Translations under genes and position numbers: made by a program
The notes under the pieces: generated by a model
What the model was told of the DNA's origin: nothing
Database searches by the model: none
Seen by the model: the letters and a program-made list of their open reading frames with translations, nothing else
DNA from: Desulfuromonas acetexigens
GTDB lineage: Bacteria; Desulfobacterota; Desulfuromonadia; Desulfuromonadales; Trichloromonadaceae
Direction: 5' to 3'
DNA length: 49,452 bases
NCBI RefSeq assembly: GCF_900111775.1
Contig: NZ_FOJJ01000011.1
Location: 1-49,452, forward strand
Shown here: positions 1-8,490 of the stretch, in pieces
Position numbering within the stretch: the stretch's first letter is position 1
Layout of the letters: each line of letters starts with the position of its first letter

Positions 1-623
1 ACATCGCTGCGTCGCAACATCTGCGCCTGCCGGTAGAGCGGCAAGTGATCGGCGTACTTGTCCGTTAAAATCGAGGCCAGCAGACTTTCATCCGCCGGAC
101 AACGAGCGATGACGCTGTCGGGCAGCGTCGCCGTCAGGATCCCCTGATCGGGGTCTTTGCGGGAGGCGTACTTGGGGCGGACATATTCGATGACAAAGAA
201 CTGCTCCGCCTTGCGGGCCAACTTGCGGGTAATCTCCTCGCCGATGCGAACCAGCGGTTCGCCCGTCTCCGCACAGATCTTCTCGTCTTCGGGCAGATCG
301 AGAAGCCGGCGCTCGACGGGCAGATCGTCAGGATAGGAGATCGTGTCGTTGCCCCGGTTCTTAGCGGATTTGTGCCGCTGGTAGCGGATCTCCTCCGTCG
401 CCTCGGCAGCGGGAGCCGCCACTATCTCGGCTTCGGCGAAGGGCAGACTCTGCTGCCCGAGGTCGGCCACGATCCGCTCACTTTTGGCGCCGAACAGCTG
501 CTTCTTCAACCAGGATAACTGCTCTTGCAGCAGGGCAATCTGCGCGCTTTGCTGCTCGATCAATTGCGCCTGCCGGCGAACCAGATCCTGCAGATTATCG
601 GTGAGTTTTGACGAGGTTAACAT
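1..623 (-). CDS. tnpC: IS66 transposase TnpC (N-terminal part, partial)
   Basis: DDE-type transposase of the IS66 element. It starts at ATG 623 and stays open for about 207 codons to the window edge; full-length family members have around 500 residues. The visible part has an N-terminal leucine/glutamine-rich coiled coil (many Q and L, containing LLQEQLSWLKKQLFG), then the family motif FGAKSER, then the middle domain up to YADHLPLYRQAQMLRR, which precedes the catalytic core in IS66 proteins. The catalytic DDE residues lie outside the window. It follows tnpB by about 50 bases, as usual in this family. Confidence 0.93.
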   Translation of the reverse strand, partial: MLTSSKLTDNLQDLVRRQAQLIEQQSAQIALLQEQLSWLKKQLFGAKSERIVADLGQQSLPFAEAEIVAAPAAEATEEIRYQRHKSAKNRGNDTISYPDDLPVERRLLDLPEDEKICAETGEPLVRIGEEITRKLARKAEQFFVIEYVRPKYASRKDPDQGILTATLPDSVIARCPADESLLASILTDKYADHLPLYRQAQMLRRSD

Positions 624-674
624 GCCGGAAATATAGCATGTTTGCCCCTGTTTTCGAAGCCAAAAGAGCCCACA

Positions 675-1001
675 TTATAAGGAAAAACGCCGGCTTAAGC
701 GCTTCGGAACGATCCCTTCCAAAAGCAGGACAAACTGCTGTCGGGTCAGTTCCCGGCGGCCGGGAAAGCAGTCCGGAAAGGTGCCCTGCTCCAACCGCTT
801 GTACCAGATGGCGAAACCGTCGCCCTCCCAGGCCAGGATCTTGATCAGATTCCGGCGGCGGTTGAGGAACAGAAACAGCGAGCCGGTCAGAAGCTTTCCG
901 GGGAAAGCGGCCTCGACCAGGGCGCTCAGCCCCTCGAAGCTCTTGCGCATGTCGACCGCCTGGTCGTACAACAGAATCGGCTGACAGCCCGTGGGACGCA
1001 C
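675..1001 (-). CDS. tnpB: IS66 accessory protein TnpB
   Basis: IS66 TnpB (Orf2) is a small protein needed for transposition of IS66-type elements; its biochemical role is not settled. The 108 residues contain the family hallmarks VDMRKSFEGLSALV and LFLFLNRRRNLIKILAWEGDG, then FAIWYKRLEQGTFP, all in the expected order. The start is a GTG at 1001, three bases after the tnpA stop, so translation is probably coupled to tnpA. Length and position are normal for the family. Confidence 0.93.
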   Translation of the reverse strand: MRPTGCQPILLYDQAVDMRKSFEGLSALVEAAFPGKLLTGSLFLFLNRRRNLIKILAWEGDGFAIWYKRLEQGTFPDCFPGRRELTRQQFVLLLEGIVPKRLSRRFSL

Positions 1002-1004
1002 CGG

Positions 1005-1286
1005 TTACACCGCTCGCAAAACCGACAGCACATCCCGCAGCAACTCAGGATCGAATCCGCGCTCGATATGCAGGGTCATGCCGTTGCAGGAAAGAAGCAG
1101 CGACGAGGGCCCGAGGGTCAGCTCGACAAAGCGACCTGCCTTCTCCTGTTTCGGCCCCAGGCGCTTGCGCCAGTAGATGAAGCGATAGTAGCTTTCTTCA
1201 TGATGCCGGCACCAGGCGGCGATGCTCTGGCCGCTCTCGCGCCAGGCGGTAATTTTATCTGTCCATTCCTGCTTCAGGTCCGGCAT
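1005..1286 (-). CDS. tnpA: IS66 accessory protein TnpA
   Basis: IS66 TnpA (Orf1) is a small putative DNA-binding helper of the transposase. The 93-residue product has the helix-turn-helix-like N terminus typical of the family (WRESGQSIAAWCRHH, then YYRFIYWRKRLG) and a C terminus ending in LLRDVLSVLRAV, which resembles the usual IS66 Orf1 ending. A strong ribosome-binding site AAGGAGG lies 7 bases before ATG 1286. It is the first gene of the element and reads inward from the terminal inverted repeat at 1372. Confidence 0.9.
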   Translation of the reverse strand: MPDLKQEWTDKITAWRESGQSIAAWCRHHEESYYRFIYWRKRLGPKQEKAGRFVELTLGPSSLLLSCNGMTLHIERGFDPELLRDVLSVLRAV

Positions 1287-1370
1287 CGGACAACCTCCTT
1301 GGGAGAAATACCATGGAGGCCAGCTTAGCCGACGCCTGCAGGCTCAACAAGATGGCTACGGTTGACGCTT

Positions 1371-1467
1371 ACCTGGAGAACGACTAAGTCGCATTTGGCG
1401 TTTCTCGATCCCTCCCGGTTTTCTCAAATGCGAGATAGTCGACCTGGAGAACGACTGAGTCGCATTT
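1371..1467. promoter_or_regulatory. Two direct repeats with 7-1-7 Fur-like palindromes
   Basis: The same 26 bases, with one difference, occur at 1371-1396 and 1442-1467. Each contains CGACT-N-AGTCG followed by CATTT; the half-sites resemble the 7-1-7 inverted repeat of Fur-family operators (TGCGACT-N-AGTCGCA type). A third, degenerate site lies at 1424-1439, inverted relative to the second copy, so 1424-1467 can also fold into a hairpin. The IS66 end abuts the first copy. Identification as Fur-family sites is inference from symmetry alone. Confidence 0.35.
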
Positions 1468-2140
1468 CGGGCATATCGACCACCACCCGAAAAAAGTCGA
1501 ACTCAAAAGAGGGAGATTCAATGGACGAAAGGCCAAGGTGGCGTAAATCAACAAGAAAACGGACTGGGGAGGGCGCTGCGGACCTAACATCATAGGTATA
1601 GTATGGGCGACAATTCGGCTCGTTTGATCCCCACCGAATCGCGGGCGGGCTGAAACACACTTGGACCCTTCCGTAGGCCCCTTATGCGGAAATCGATAGT
1701 CGAGTACCTAACATAATAAGCAGAATTACTTTCAAAAACCGAACGAGTGTTTGGTATGAATTGTGGTTTGGCACTTTGACCATTCAATTTTTAAAAAAAA
1801 GAGACTTAAAGTACCTAACATAATAGAGAAAAAGTTATTAAAAAACTTAACATGTTAAGTACCGTAAAATTAATGGAAATTGTGCGGAATGTTTGGTAAT
1901 TAAACTATATGTTCCGAACAGATAGTAGTTAGGTAAATTCATGCAGAAAATATAATTCACATGTAATCTATTTTTTATAGATCGGAACGAATTTTTTTGA
2001 CCAATAAAATAGCTTTTGGATTGCACAATCCAACGTGTTTTCATCTTGAAAATAATCATGGCGATTAATGGGCGGATTTTTTAGACGTGGACGACACAAT
2101 CATCTGACCCCTGGGAAATAGAAAAGGTAAGAGCACTTGG
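1373..2140. other. AT-rich stretch without a convincing gene
   Basis: Between the IS66 end and the BREX operon no frame gives a recognisable protein. It holds two near-identical 26-base repeats with Fur-box-like symmetry (1371-1467), a short open frame of 24 codons at 1521-1595 preceded by a weak gagggag, three copies of an acctaacat motif (1582-1825), and a perfect 16-base palindrome at 1845-1860. From about 1720 to 2100 base composition is strongly AT-rich. It may be the remnant of a disrupted locus or an old junction of the island. Confidence 0.6.
1582..1863. repeat. Three acctaacat repeats and a palindrome (possible recombination core sites)
   Basis: The motif acctaacat followed by (c/a)ata occurs at 1582-1594, 1706-1718 and 1813-1825, spaced 124 and 107 bases. 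ACCTAAC fits the RYYYAAC half of integron attC core sites, and GTTAAGT at 1854-1860 fits GTTRRRY. ACTTAACATGTTAAGT at 1845-1860 is a perfect palindrome. No integron integrase or cassette gene is seen, so these could equally be regulatory repeats. Confidence 0.4.
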
Positions 2141-2899
2141 TCAACCATCTTTCAACTTCAACAGTTCGTCGTCCAGTCCATAGCGAACTACGTCGATACG
2201 CTCGCTGCGCTGGGAGACAAAATCACCGGTCATCACTGGGAGCTGAAACGGGAAGAATGCCGGGTTGTTCAGGAGCAGCCCCAATGCACCCCTGGCCTCA
2301 GGGGTGGCCAAAAGTGCGGACTCGAACATCAGGATGGCCAGGTTGGGCTCGGCAATGCTCACCGGGGCAGCTTTCTCATAGCAGCCCTTGGCATCAACAT
2401 CCTGCAGCACCCCCCATGCCACAAATGACCGCAATACATAACGACCATATCGAAAAACCGTCTGCCGATCGCCATACTGTTCCTTGAGCCGGTTGATGAT
2501 CTGCGCCTGGGTCACCTGATCCTGCAAGGCCAGCAAACGGCCGGTCTGGCGGGCCACGTTGAACCAGAACGGATAGACCGCCGAGATCATCCCCCAGTGA
2601 ACCGCCAGGGCCATGGACGGGTTTTCCCGCAGAAACGCCAGCGAGGCATCCCGGAACGGGATCAACTCGGGGTCAGGAGAGACCCAGATCTTCATCAGGT
2701 TGTTGACCACGAAGGTCCGGGTCTGATCGCTTCGCTCGCCCTCTGAGCCGTTGCCTTTTCTGTCCGCGAGGAACTCATGCAGCTCCTGGCGGATGGCTTT
2801 GGCGTCGAGCCCCGCCAGCAGCAGATTGGCTGCCTTCTGCATCCACTCGAAACGAATCGCCTGCTTGATGCCAATGGCTTCGTGTCTTTTGCCCATCAC
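2141..2899 (-). CDS. brxA: BrxA-like protein, last gene of the BREX operon
   Basis: A 252-residue soluble-looking protein without signal peptide or clear membrane segments. I do not see a catalytic motif. Its place after pglZ at the end of a type 3 BREX operon is that of brxA (DUF1819-type, a small all-helical DNA-binding protein in other BREX systems), and its helical, alanine/leucine-rich character fits. Translation can start at GTG 2899, overlapping the pglZ stop by four bases, or at the adjacent ATG 2896; AGGAG lies upstream of both. The call rests mainly on gene order, so another BREX accessory protein is possible. Confidence 0.6.
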   Translation of the reverse strand: MMGKRHEAIGIKQAIRFEWMQKAANLLLAGLDAKAIRQELHEFLADRKGNGSEGERSDQTRTFVVNNLMKIWVSPDPELIPFRDASLAFLRENPSMALAVHWGMISAVYPFWFNVARQTGRLLALQDQVTQAQIINRLKEQYGDRQTVFRYGRYVLRSFVAWGVLQDVDAKGCYEKAAPVSIAEPNLAILMFESALLATPEARGALGLLLNNPAFFPFQLPVMTGDFVSQRSERIDVVRYGLDDELLKLKDG

Positions 2900-4890
2900 C
2901 GTGTTCTCCTTTCAAACTTCACAAGGGGCACGATGACTTCTTCGATGGCTACACCGCCGTGACCTACGATGGCATCTCCCGGGTTCACGAATGCGTCGCG
3001 GCCACCGGCCACCAGAGGGAAATAATTTGCCGGCAATCCAACTGGCTGCCACTCGTGGGCAAACGGGAAGGCCCCAGCTACCTGAGCGCGGAGTTCCGGC
3101 GTGGGATAGACACGAACACGCTCGCCGCGAGTTTCGGCAATCACACCCTCAGACGGGCGGCCTTTGCCTTCGCATTGGATGTTGCCGTGATCGGCCGTCA
3201 GCCAGACCTCATAGCCGTAATCCAACAGTTGGCCGACCAGCGCGGAAAGAAACCCGGCATGGCACCACTGCTTGATCTGGTTGTGCATCCCGGCCGAGCC
3301 GAGTTGCATGCCGTGCATGATCTTGTCGACCTTGTCCACGACCAGCCCCACCACCTTGGTCTTCCCGGGATTGATCAAGGAGTCGAGGATGCCCGCAGCA
3401 TCTCCGTCGCCGAGGCCGCGATGGTAAGCGACATCCAACCGGGACAGATCATGGCCTTCCCAGAACTGCTTCCAGAGTTTCTCTTCGCTGTTGGTCGAGT
3501 TGATGGATGACGGGAAATAGAGCGGCGGCTTGCCCGAGAAGATCGATTGCCGCGATACCGAGGTGAGCGTCGGAATCCAGGCGAAGGTCGCGGATTCGCG
3601 CATGACCAGATTGCCGTCCTGCTTTTGAAGAAGCTGGCGGATGGTCACCCACTGATCGAGGGCCAGACCATCGACCACGATCAGCGCGGCACGGCAGCTA
3701 CCGGAGTCCTCGATATCCCGAGCCAGGCGGCGCGGCACATGGTGCAGCATGGCCGGATTGGTCGGCGGCAAGTTGATCAGACTGGAGTAGTGGTCGGCCA
3801 GCCAACCGGCAAAGGTCGTGTTCAGTGTGTCGCCGATTTCCCTGAGTCGGGTCTGATACTCGGCGCTGTTGCCACAATGAACCAGCGAAGAGAGTTCGGC
3901 CCATTTCAGTGCGAAGGCGGTCCAGATCGAGTAACGGGCCTCCGCAGTGGGCAGTTCCTTCTCGACAAGGCCAAACAGGCGGGAGATCCGTAGCTCGTCA
4001 TCGTCCACGCCGGACGTGGCGATACCGCTTCGGACCCAGGACCCGGCATCCACTTGAATGCCCTTGGCCGGGACAGGGGTGAGTTTCCCCTCCAGGAACA
4101 GGTTGTCGATGTAGACCTTGATGTCCTGATGGTCGAACGGCAGGTGATCAGGGCCGGGATACTTGAGCCCGTATTCAGGCGAATCTTCCCATGCCTTGTT
4201 GGCGCTACCCAGCCTGGAAAGAAATAGCGGCCAGCGTTCCTGTAAAAAGGCGAAGAAGGCCTCATCGTCCGGAACGATCTCGGAGAGCGGCCAGGCTTTG
4301 AACCCATCATGGCCTTTGAGAACCTGGATGAGCCGCTCGGCCAGCATCAGCGGGATTTGGAGCTTGCCGTAGTGCAGGCGCAGCAAGGCGCGAAACAACT
4401 CCACCTCGTTGGCAATAAGTTCCGCCGCAATGCCGAACACATGACGGAGAATGAAATCCTTGGTGGCGTTGTCGCCCATGCGATCCGATGGCGACTTACG
4501 CTGGGCCTCGAACAGCGCGTCCAACAGGCTTCGGTCGAGCTTCTCGATGACCGGATAGCTCAGGTTGGGGAAGAGATCCCCCAGGTTGAACGACAGCTTG
4601 CGACCCGCCTGGAGCAGGTCGTAGGGCAGGGATTCCAGCTCGGCATCCTGCAAGCGGAGAATCACCACCAGGTCGGTATGTTCGCCTTGATCCCAGATCG
4701 AGCGGTACTTGGACTCATAGGCATATCTGAATTCGACCGGGTCACTGAACTCGATCAGCTCGAACCCACGCTCCCGAAGCCCCAGCGCCAGTTTTTCCTC
4801 GGTCAGCAGACCATCCGGGTCCGCGACCAGGGTCAGCTTGCTGACGTTGGGGACGAAGTCATTCAGGATAGCGTCTCGCCAGCTACTCAT
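2896..4890 (-). CDS. pglZ: BREX-3 PglZ, alkaline-phosphatase-superfamily protein
   Basis: PglZ is the protein common to all BREX and Pgl systems; its C-terminal domain belongs to the alkaline phosphatase superfamily and is a metal-dependent phosphodiesterase/phosphatase-like fold. In the 664 residues the metal-binding elements are visible in order: AALIVVDGLALDQW (about residue 410), a serine/threonine stretch TLTSVSRQSIFSG, VVGLVVDKVDKIMHGMQ, LTADHGNIQCEG and finally HGGVAIEEVIVPLVKFE near the C terminus. The N-terminal half is a helical domain typical of PglZ. It overlaps brxHII by four bases (ATGA) and the next gene likewise, so it is translationally coupled on both sides. Length is typical for type 3 systems. 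Confidence 0.9.
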   Translation of the reverse strand: MSSWRDAILNDFVPNVSKLTLVADPDGLLTEEKLALGLRERGFELIEFSDPVEFRYAYESKYRSIWDQGEHTDLVVILRLQDAELESLPYDLLQAGRKLSFNLGDLFPNLSYPVIEKLDRSLLDALFEAQRKSPSDRMGDNATKDFILRHVFGIAAELIANEVELFRALLRLHYGKLQIPLMLAERLIQVLKGHDGFKAWPLSEIVPDDEAFFAFLQERWPLFLSRLGSANKAWEDSPEYGLKYPGPDHLPFDHQDIKVYIDNLFLEGKLTPVPAKGIQVDAGSWVRSGIATSGVDDDELRISRLFGLVEKELPTAEARYSIWTAFALKWAELSSLVHCGNSAEYQTRLREIGDTLNTTFAGWLADHYSSLINLPPTNPAMLHHVPRRLARDIEDSGSCRAALIVVDGLALDQWVTIRQLLQKQDGNLVMRESATFAWIPTLTSVSRQSIFSGKPPLYFPSSINSTNSEEKLWKQFWEGHDLSRLDVAYHRGLGDGDAAGILDSLINPGKTKVVGLVVDKVDKIMHGMQLGSAGMHNQIKQWCHAGFLSALVGQLLDYGYEVWLTADHGNIQCEGKGRPSEGVIAETRGERVRVYPTPELRAQVAGAFPFAHEWQPVGLPANYFPLVAGGRDAFVNPGDAIVGHGGVAIEEVIVPLVKFERRTR

Positions 4891-7796
4891 TGAACGCCTC
4901 CCTTGACGATGCGCAGCATCAGCAGCGACCGGATTTCCGGTACGATCTGCCGCGCTGATTGCAGTTCATGCCGCCACTCAGTTTCCTCGGCAGCGCAGCG
5001 GGCCAGACGGTACTGGCGCACTTCGGGCAGCCCCACCCGCTCGATGGCCTTCCGCCGTGAGGTAAAGGCGACCATGCCGCGCTCCTCTTCCCGGGTCACA
5101 GAAGCTATGTGCGCCTGCTGCAGGGCGTCGAACAGCTCCTGTCCGGCCTGTTCGGCAGCAATCTGCAAGCGCTCATGGGCGGTGATGGATTCCTCCTGGC
5201 CGAGGGTTGCCTGCACCTGAGTTTCGGCTGTCTGCAGCGCATCCCAGATGTGCCGAGCCGTGGGCAGAAACAGTTTGCCTTCCTCGCTCAGGAACACACT
5301 GACATATCCCCGCCGCACCATGGGGATGCGCAGGAGTTGTGTCTTCTGGTGCCTCCCGGCCTGAAGGCGGATCTCAAAGAGACCCCAGAGCCCGGAAATA
5401 CTGGCTGGCAGTCCGCTTACGGTTACGCAAGGTAAAGGTTGGCCAGCCGCGACCTGCGGCAGGTTCAGGGCAAGGCCACGGACACGGCTGTTTTCGAGAT
5501 TGAGCAGGGTTGCGTCGGTCAGGCGGTTCGCTTCCCGGGCGTTGAACACGGCTTTGCGATGTTCCTGACCGTCCGGCCAAGTCAGATCCCACCAAGAGCG
5601 TTTACGGCCGGCCGTGCCGCCGTGCGAATTGAGATAGCCCACCGTCATCCGCTCCACCCAGTGGGGCAGCGGATGGGAGCGCAGACGCTCAGCCGTCTGC
5701 ACGTCCGGCTCTTCGGAGATGCCATAGATGGCGGAGGACTCGCGCACCTGCTGAATCTCATCGCGGATTCTGGCCACCGTGTGATCGACGGAGGTTTCGA
5801 TACCGCCAGGATTAAGGATGGCCGAGGCGAACATATCTTCGAACAGTTCACCGGCCTGGGCGGAGTCAAGCACATCGCCGGTCTTGTCGATGCCGAACTC
5901 GTCGAAGATCACCGAGAGCTTCTGCTCCAGCACTTCGCGGACCCGGAACTCGACCGAATCCTCAAACACGAAGTTGATCGCACGCACCGTCTTGGGCTGG
6001 CCGATACGATCCACGCGACCGATTCGCTGTTCCAGCCGCATCGGGTTCCAGGGGATGTCGTAGTTGATGATGACATGGGCGAACTGCAGGTTCAGACCCT
6101 CACCGCCCGCATCGGTGGAAACCAGCACGCGGTGGGATTTGCGGAAGGCGTCCTGGGCCTGCTTGCGTTCCTCCATATCCATGGAGCCGTTCAGGGTGAC
6201 CACCGAGATCCCCCGGGCTTCCAGAAACTCCTTCAGCATCTGCTGGGTCGGCACGAACTCGGTGAAGATCAACACCTTCAGGTCCGGCTCGTTTTCCTCG
6301 GCCTGCAGTTCGTAGATCCACTCGATCAACGTCTCGGCCTTGGCGTCCGGTCCCGCCTGTTCGCAGCGAACCGCCGCATCCAGCAGGGTCTCCACATGGC
6401 TGCCTTCGCTCTGCAGGGCCGACACATGGGATTTCAGCAGCTCATCGAGCAGCTCCTGGCCGTCCATGTCATAAATCAGTTCCGAGGATTGAGGACTGAG
6501 GGCTGAGTCTTCCGAATCGAAAAGGGTCTCTGATTTTTCACTCAGTCCTCGTTGCTCAGTCCTCAGCACTTCAAGACGGCGCTCAATCGTCGTCTTGATC
6601 GCCCGGGCGCTGGAAACCACCAGGCGCTGCATCAGGATCATCAGGAAGCCGATGTGGCGTTTCTTCTCGCGCAGGGCTTGGTTGTAGCCCTCGCGGACAT
6701 AATCAGTCACCGCCTCATAGAGGAGTTGCTGCAGGCGATGGCGGCTCTCCCAGGCCACCGGGACCATCTGTGTGCGCCGGGGTTTGAAGAGCGGCTTGCC
6801 GTCGGCATCGATGGCCTTGCGTTTTTCGGTGCGGATGACATGCGGTGCCACCCGCTCACGGGAGACGCTGTCCATGTCCGGAAAGGCGTCATCATCCAGC
6901 AGGTTCATCAGGCGATGAAAGGCGTCGGTCTTCCCCTGGTGGGGAGTCGCCGAAAGGAGCAGCACATAGGGCGCGGCCTCCGCCAGGCCCTTGCCGAGTT
7001 TGTAGCGGGCGACCTGATCGGTGCTGCCGCCCAGCCGATGCGCTTCGTCCACGATCACCAGGTCCCAGCCAGCGGTAATCAGATCCTCGAACCGGCTGCG
7101 GTTGTATTCGGCAACGCGCTCGGCGGTCCAGCCGCGTCGCTTGTCCATGGGCTTGACCGAATCCAGAGAGACAATGACCTGATCGAACATCGACCAGGCT
7201 GAGTTCCGCTGGTCCGTCCCTGAAGCCAGGCGTTGTAATGTGCCAATGTCGTCGCCCAGCACAAGCTGGAACTGTTCATTGAAATGGGTCTGCATTTCCG
7301 CCACCCACTGGGTAGCGATTCCCTTCGGCGAGACGACCAATGTCCGACGCACCAGCCCGCGCAGCTTGAGTTCGCGCATGACCAGCCCGGCCTCGATGGT
7401 CTTGCCGAGACCCACTTCGTCGGCCAGCAGGTAGCGCACGCGGTCGCCGGAGATGGCCCGGGACAAGGCGTGGATCTGGTGCGGCAGCGGAATGACGTTG
7501 GACTCCATGGGAGCCAGCAGCACATGGCCGTCGATGGCGCTGGTGGAGCCTTCGAGCACCTCGGCCACCTTGGCGGCGGCGGCCACATAAGCAATGCGAC
7601 CGGCCTCGATCTCCGGCTGCAGATCGGCACTCAGCGGCCGCAAGGCGGAGCGGGGCACGCGCACCACCGCGTCCTGGTTCGGCAACCAGACACGGCACAC
7701 CGTCTGCCCCCACAAGGTCTGTTCTTCGATGACCTTGCAGGCGCTGTTATGAACGGTGCTGAATTGCCACTTCTGGGCACCACTGGAAGATTTCAT
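4887..7796 (-). CDS. brxHII: BrxHII, SNF2/RapA-like helicase of BREX type 3
   Basis: Superfamily 2 DNA-dependent ATPase of 969 residues. Motif I is LADEVGLGKTIEAG, motif II DEAH in IVDEAHRLGG, motif III SATPHQG, and the C-terminal helicase domain has VLIFTEFVPTQQ, LVSTDAGGEGLN and the arginine-finger motif QRIGRVDRIGQ. This resembles the RapA/HepA branch of SNF2 proteins, as expected for BrxHII. Between the two helicase lobes, at 6482-6569, the gene contains an in-frame simple-sequence insert (residues reading SEKSETLFDSEDSALSPQSS) that looks like a decayed mobile repeat in a tolerant linker. The gene overlaps the RNA ligase stop and the pglZ start by four bases each. Confidence 0.9.
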   Translation of the reverse strand: MKSSSGAQKWQFSTVHNSACKVIEEQTLWGQTVCRVWLPNQDAVVRVPRSALRPLSADLQPEIEAGRIAYVAAAAKVAEVLEGSTSAIDGHVLLAPMESNVIPLPHQIHALSRAISGDRVRYLLADEVGLGKTIEAGLVMRELKLRGLVRRTLVVSPKGIATQWVAEMQTHFNEQFQLVLGDDIGTLQRLASGTDQRNSAWSMFDQVIVSLDSVKPMDKRRGWTAERVAEYNRSRFEDLITAGWDLVIVDEAHRLGGSTDQVARYKLGKGLAEAAPYVLLLSATPHQGKTDAFHRLMNLLDDDAFPDMDSVSRERVAPHVIRTEKRKAIDADGKPLFKPRRTQMVPVAWESRHRLQQLLYEAVTDYVREGYNQALREKKRHIGFLMILMQRLVVSSARAIKTTIERRLEVLRTEQRGLSEKSETLFDSEDSALSPQSSELIYDMDGQELLDELLKSHVSALQSEGSHVETLLDAAVRCEQAGPDAKAETLIEWIYELQAEENEPDLKVLIFTEFVPTQQMLKEFLEARGISVVTLNGSMDMEERKQAQDAFRKSHRVLVSTDAGGEGLNLQFAHVIINYDIPWNPMRLEQRIGRVDRIGQPKTVRAINFVFEDSVEFRVREVLEQKLSVIFDEFGIDKTGDVLDSAQAGELFEDMFASAILNPGGIETSVDHTVARIRDEIQQVRESSAIYGISEEPDVQTAERLRSHPLPHWVERMTVGYLNSHGGTAGRKRSWWDLTWPDGQEHRKAVFNAREANRLTDATLLNLENSRVRGLALNLPQVAAGQPLPCVTVSGLPASISGLWGLFEIRLQAGRHQKTQLLRIPMVRRGYVSVFLSEEGKLFLPTARHIWDALQTAETQVQATLGQEESITAHERLQIAAEQAGQELFDALQQAHIASVTREEERGMVAFTSRRKAIERVGLPEVRQYRLARCAAEETEWRHELQSARQIVPEIRSLLMLRIVKGGVQ

Positions 7797-8482
7797 TCTT
7801 GAACCTCCAGTCTCAACCTGTTTGGCTTGATGACGGAGCGTGACCAGTGCTGCTCCATAGCCTGGATAAACGCCGGACGAACCAGTTTGGCCCGTTGCGC
7901 CAGCCAGTCGTCTTGGTCAAATCGAAGATAGATGCCTTCCGCAGGCTGTTCGCTGAGTTTTGATGTCGATAGGAATTTTTGAACTTCCGGGTACGCGAAG
8001 TGCCCGAATGCGAGAACAGGAACTTGAGCAACACCCATTTCCGTAAAGAGATCATCCCGGCGCTTTGAAGATAGAAATCGGCCAAATCGTTTGTCATAAA
8101 CATCGAAACCAAGAAACCAATCTGGCAAACGGTCATAAAAAACCGAGTGCTGAGCATAGCACCATTCCCCGAAGAGTATGAAATGGTCGGAAAGATGCTC
8201 AAACAGCGTACAGGCCCGTGGCGTCAACCAATCGCCAAGTTTTTTCCATTGACCAGATCCAGGTAAATGCAGGTATGCGCCCCTGTTCTGTACTCGAATA
8301 TTTCCTTCCGAATCAAAAGAGATTCCCAAATTCGCGCCATCTACCTTTTCCTCAACAATAAGATTGTGCTGCAAGAATTCACCACGCTCCGATTTCGACA
8401 GTACCTTGTCATCCCGGATGTCAACACCAGCCAGCGTTGCCAAATGTGGTGTGGAGGGGAATTTGAAGAAATCTTCTTTCAT
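7793..8482 (-). CDS. RNA ligase (nucleotidyltransferase, Rnl2-like), BREX-embedded
   Basis: A 229-residue protein with the motifs of covalent nucleotidyltransferases: motif I KVDG with the likely AMP-accepting Lys46 in VEEKVDGANLG, QNRG at 66-69, a motif III-like FGEWCYA around residues 104-110, motif IV EGIYLRF at 182-188 and motif V RAKLVRP with Lys199. This pattern fits the RNA ligase family related to T4 Rnl2, which seals 5'-phosphate to 3'-hydroxyl breaks in RNA. Only the catalytic domain is present. The gene lies 8 bases after the PIN-like gene and overlaps brxHII by four bases. A 60-base sample from 8281 has 26 G+C, far below brxHII. I infer that it repairs RNA cut by the adjacent nuclease, or acts in the defence response. 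Confidence 0.82.
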   Translation of the reverse strand: MKEDFFKFPSTPHLATLAGVDIRDDKVLSKSERGEFLQHNLIVEEKVDGANLGISFDSEGNIRVQNRGAYLHLPGSGQWKKLGDWLTPRACTLFEHLSDHFILFGEWCYAQHSVFYDRLPDWFLGFDVYDKRFGRFLSSKRRDDLFTEMGVAQVPVLAFGHFAYPEVQKFLSTSKLSEQPAEGIYLRFDQDDWLAQRAKLVRPAFIQAMEQHWSRSVIKPNRLRLEVQE

Positions 8483-8490
8483 ATATCGCT

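Larger units (their letters stand above)
1..1372 (-). mobile_element. IS66-family insertion sequence, cut by the left window edge
   Basis: Three minus-strand genes in the order tnpA, tnpB, tnpC are the standard IS66 layout. The outer end is at about 1372, where the minus strand begins GTAAGCGTCAACCG, which matches the GTAAGCG-type terminal inverted repeat of this family. IS66 elements usually duplicate 8 bases; the flanking octamer would be ctggagaa at 1373-1380, but the other end lies outside the window. The tnpA and tnpB frames are open, so the visible part looks intact and the insertion may be recent. Confidence 0.93.

Noticed and set aside
1847-2059. 70-codon minus-strand frame in the AT-rich region
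   Set aside because: Composition-driven, no ribosome-binding site, overlaps the perfect palindrome, and no recognisable domain.
1-2140. Left attachment site as a copy of the tRNA-Ala 3' end
   Set aside because: I found no copy of the tRNA T-arm and acceptor sequence in this stretch; if it exists it lies outside the window.
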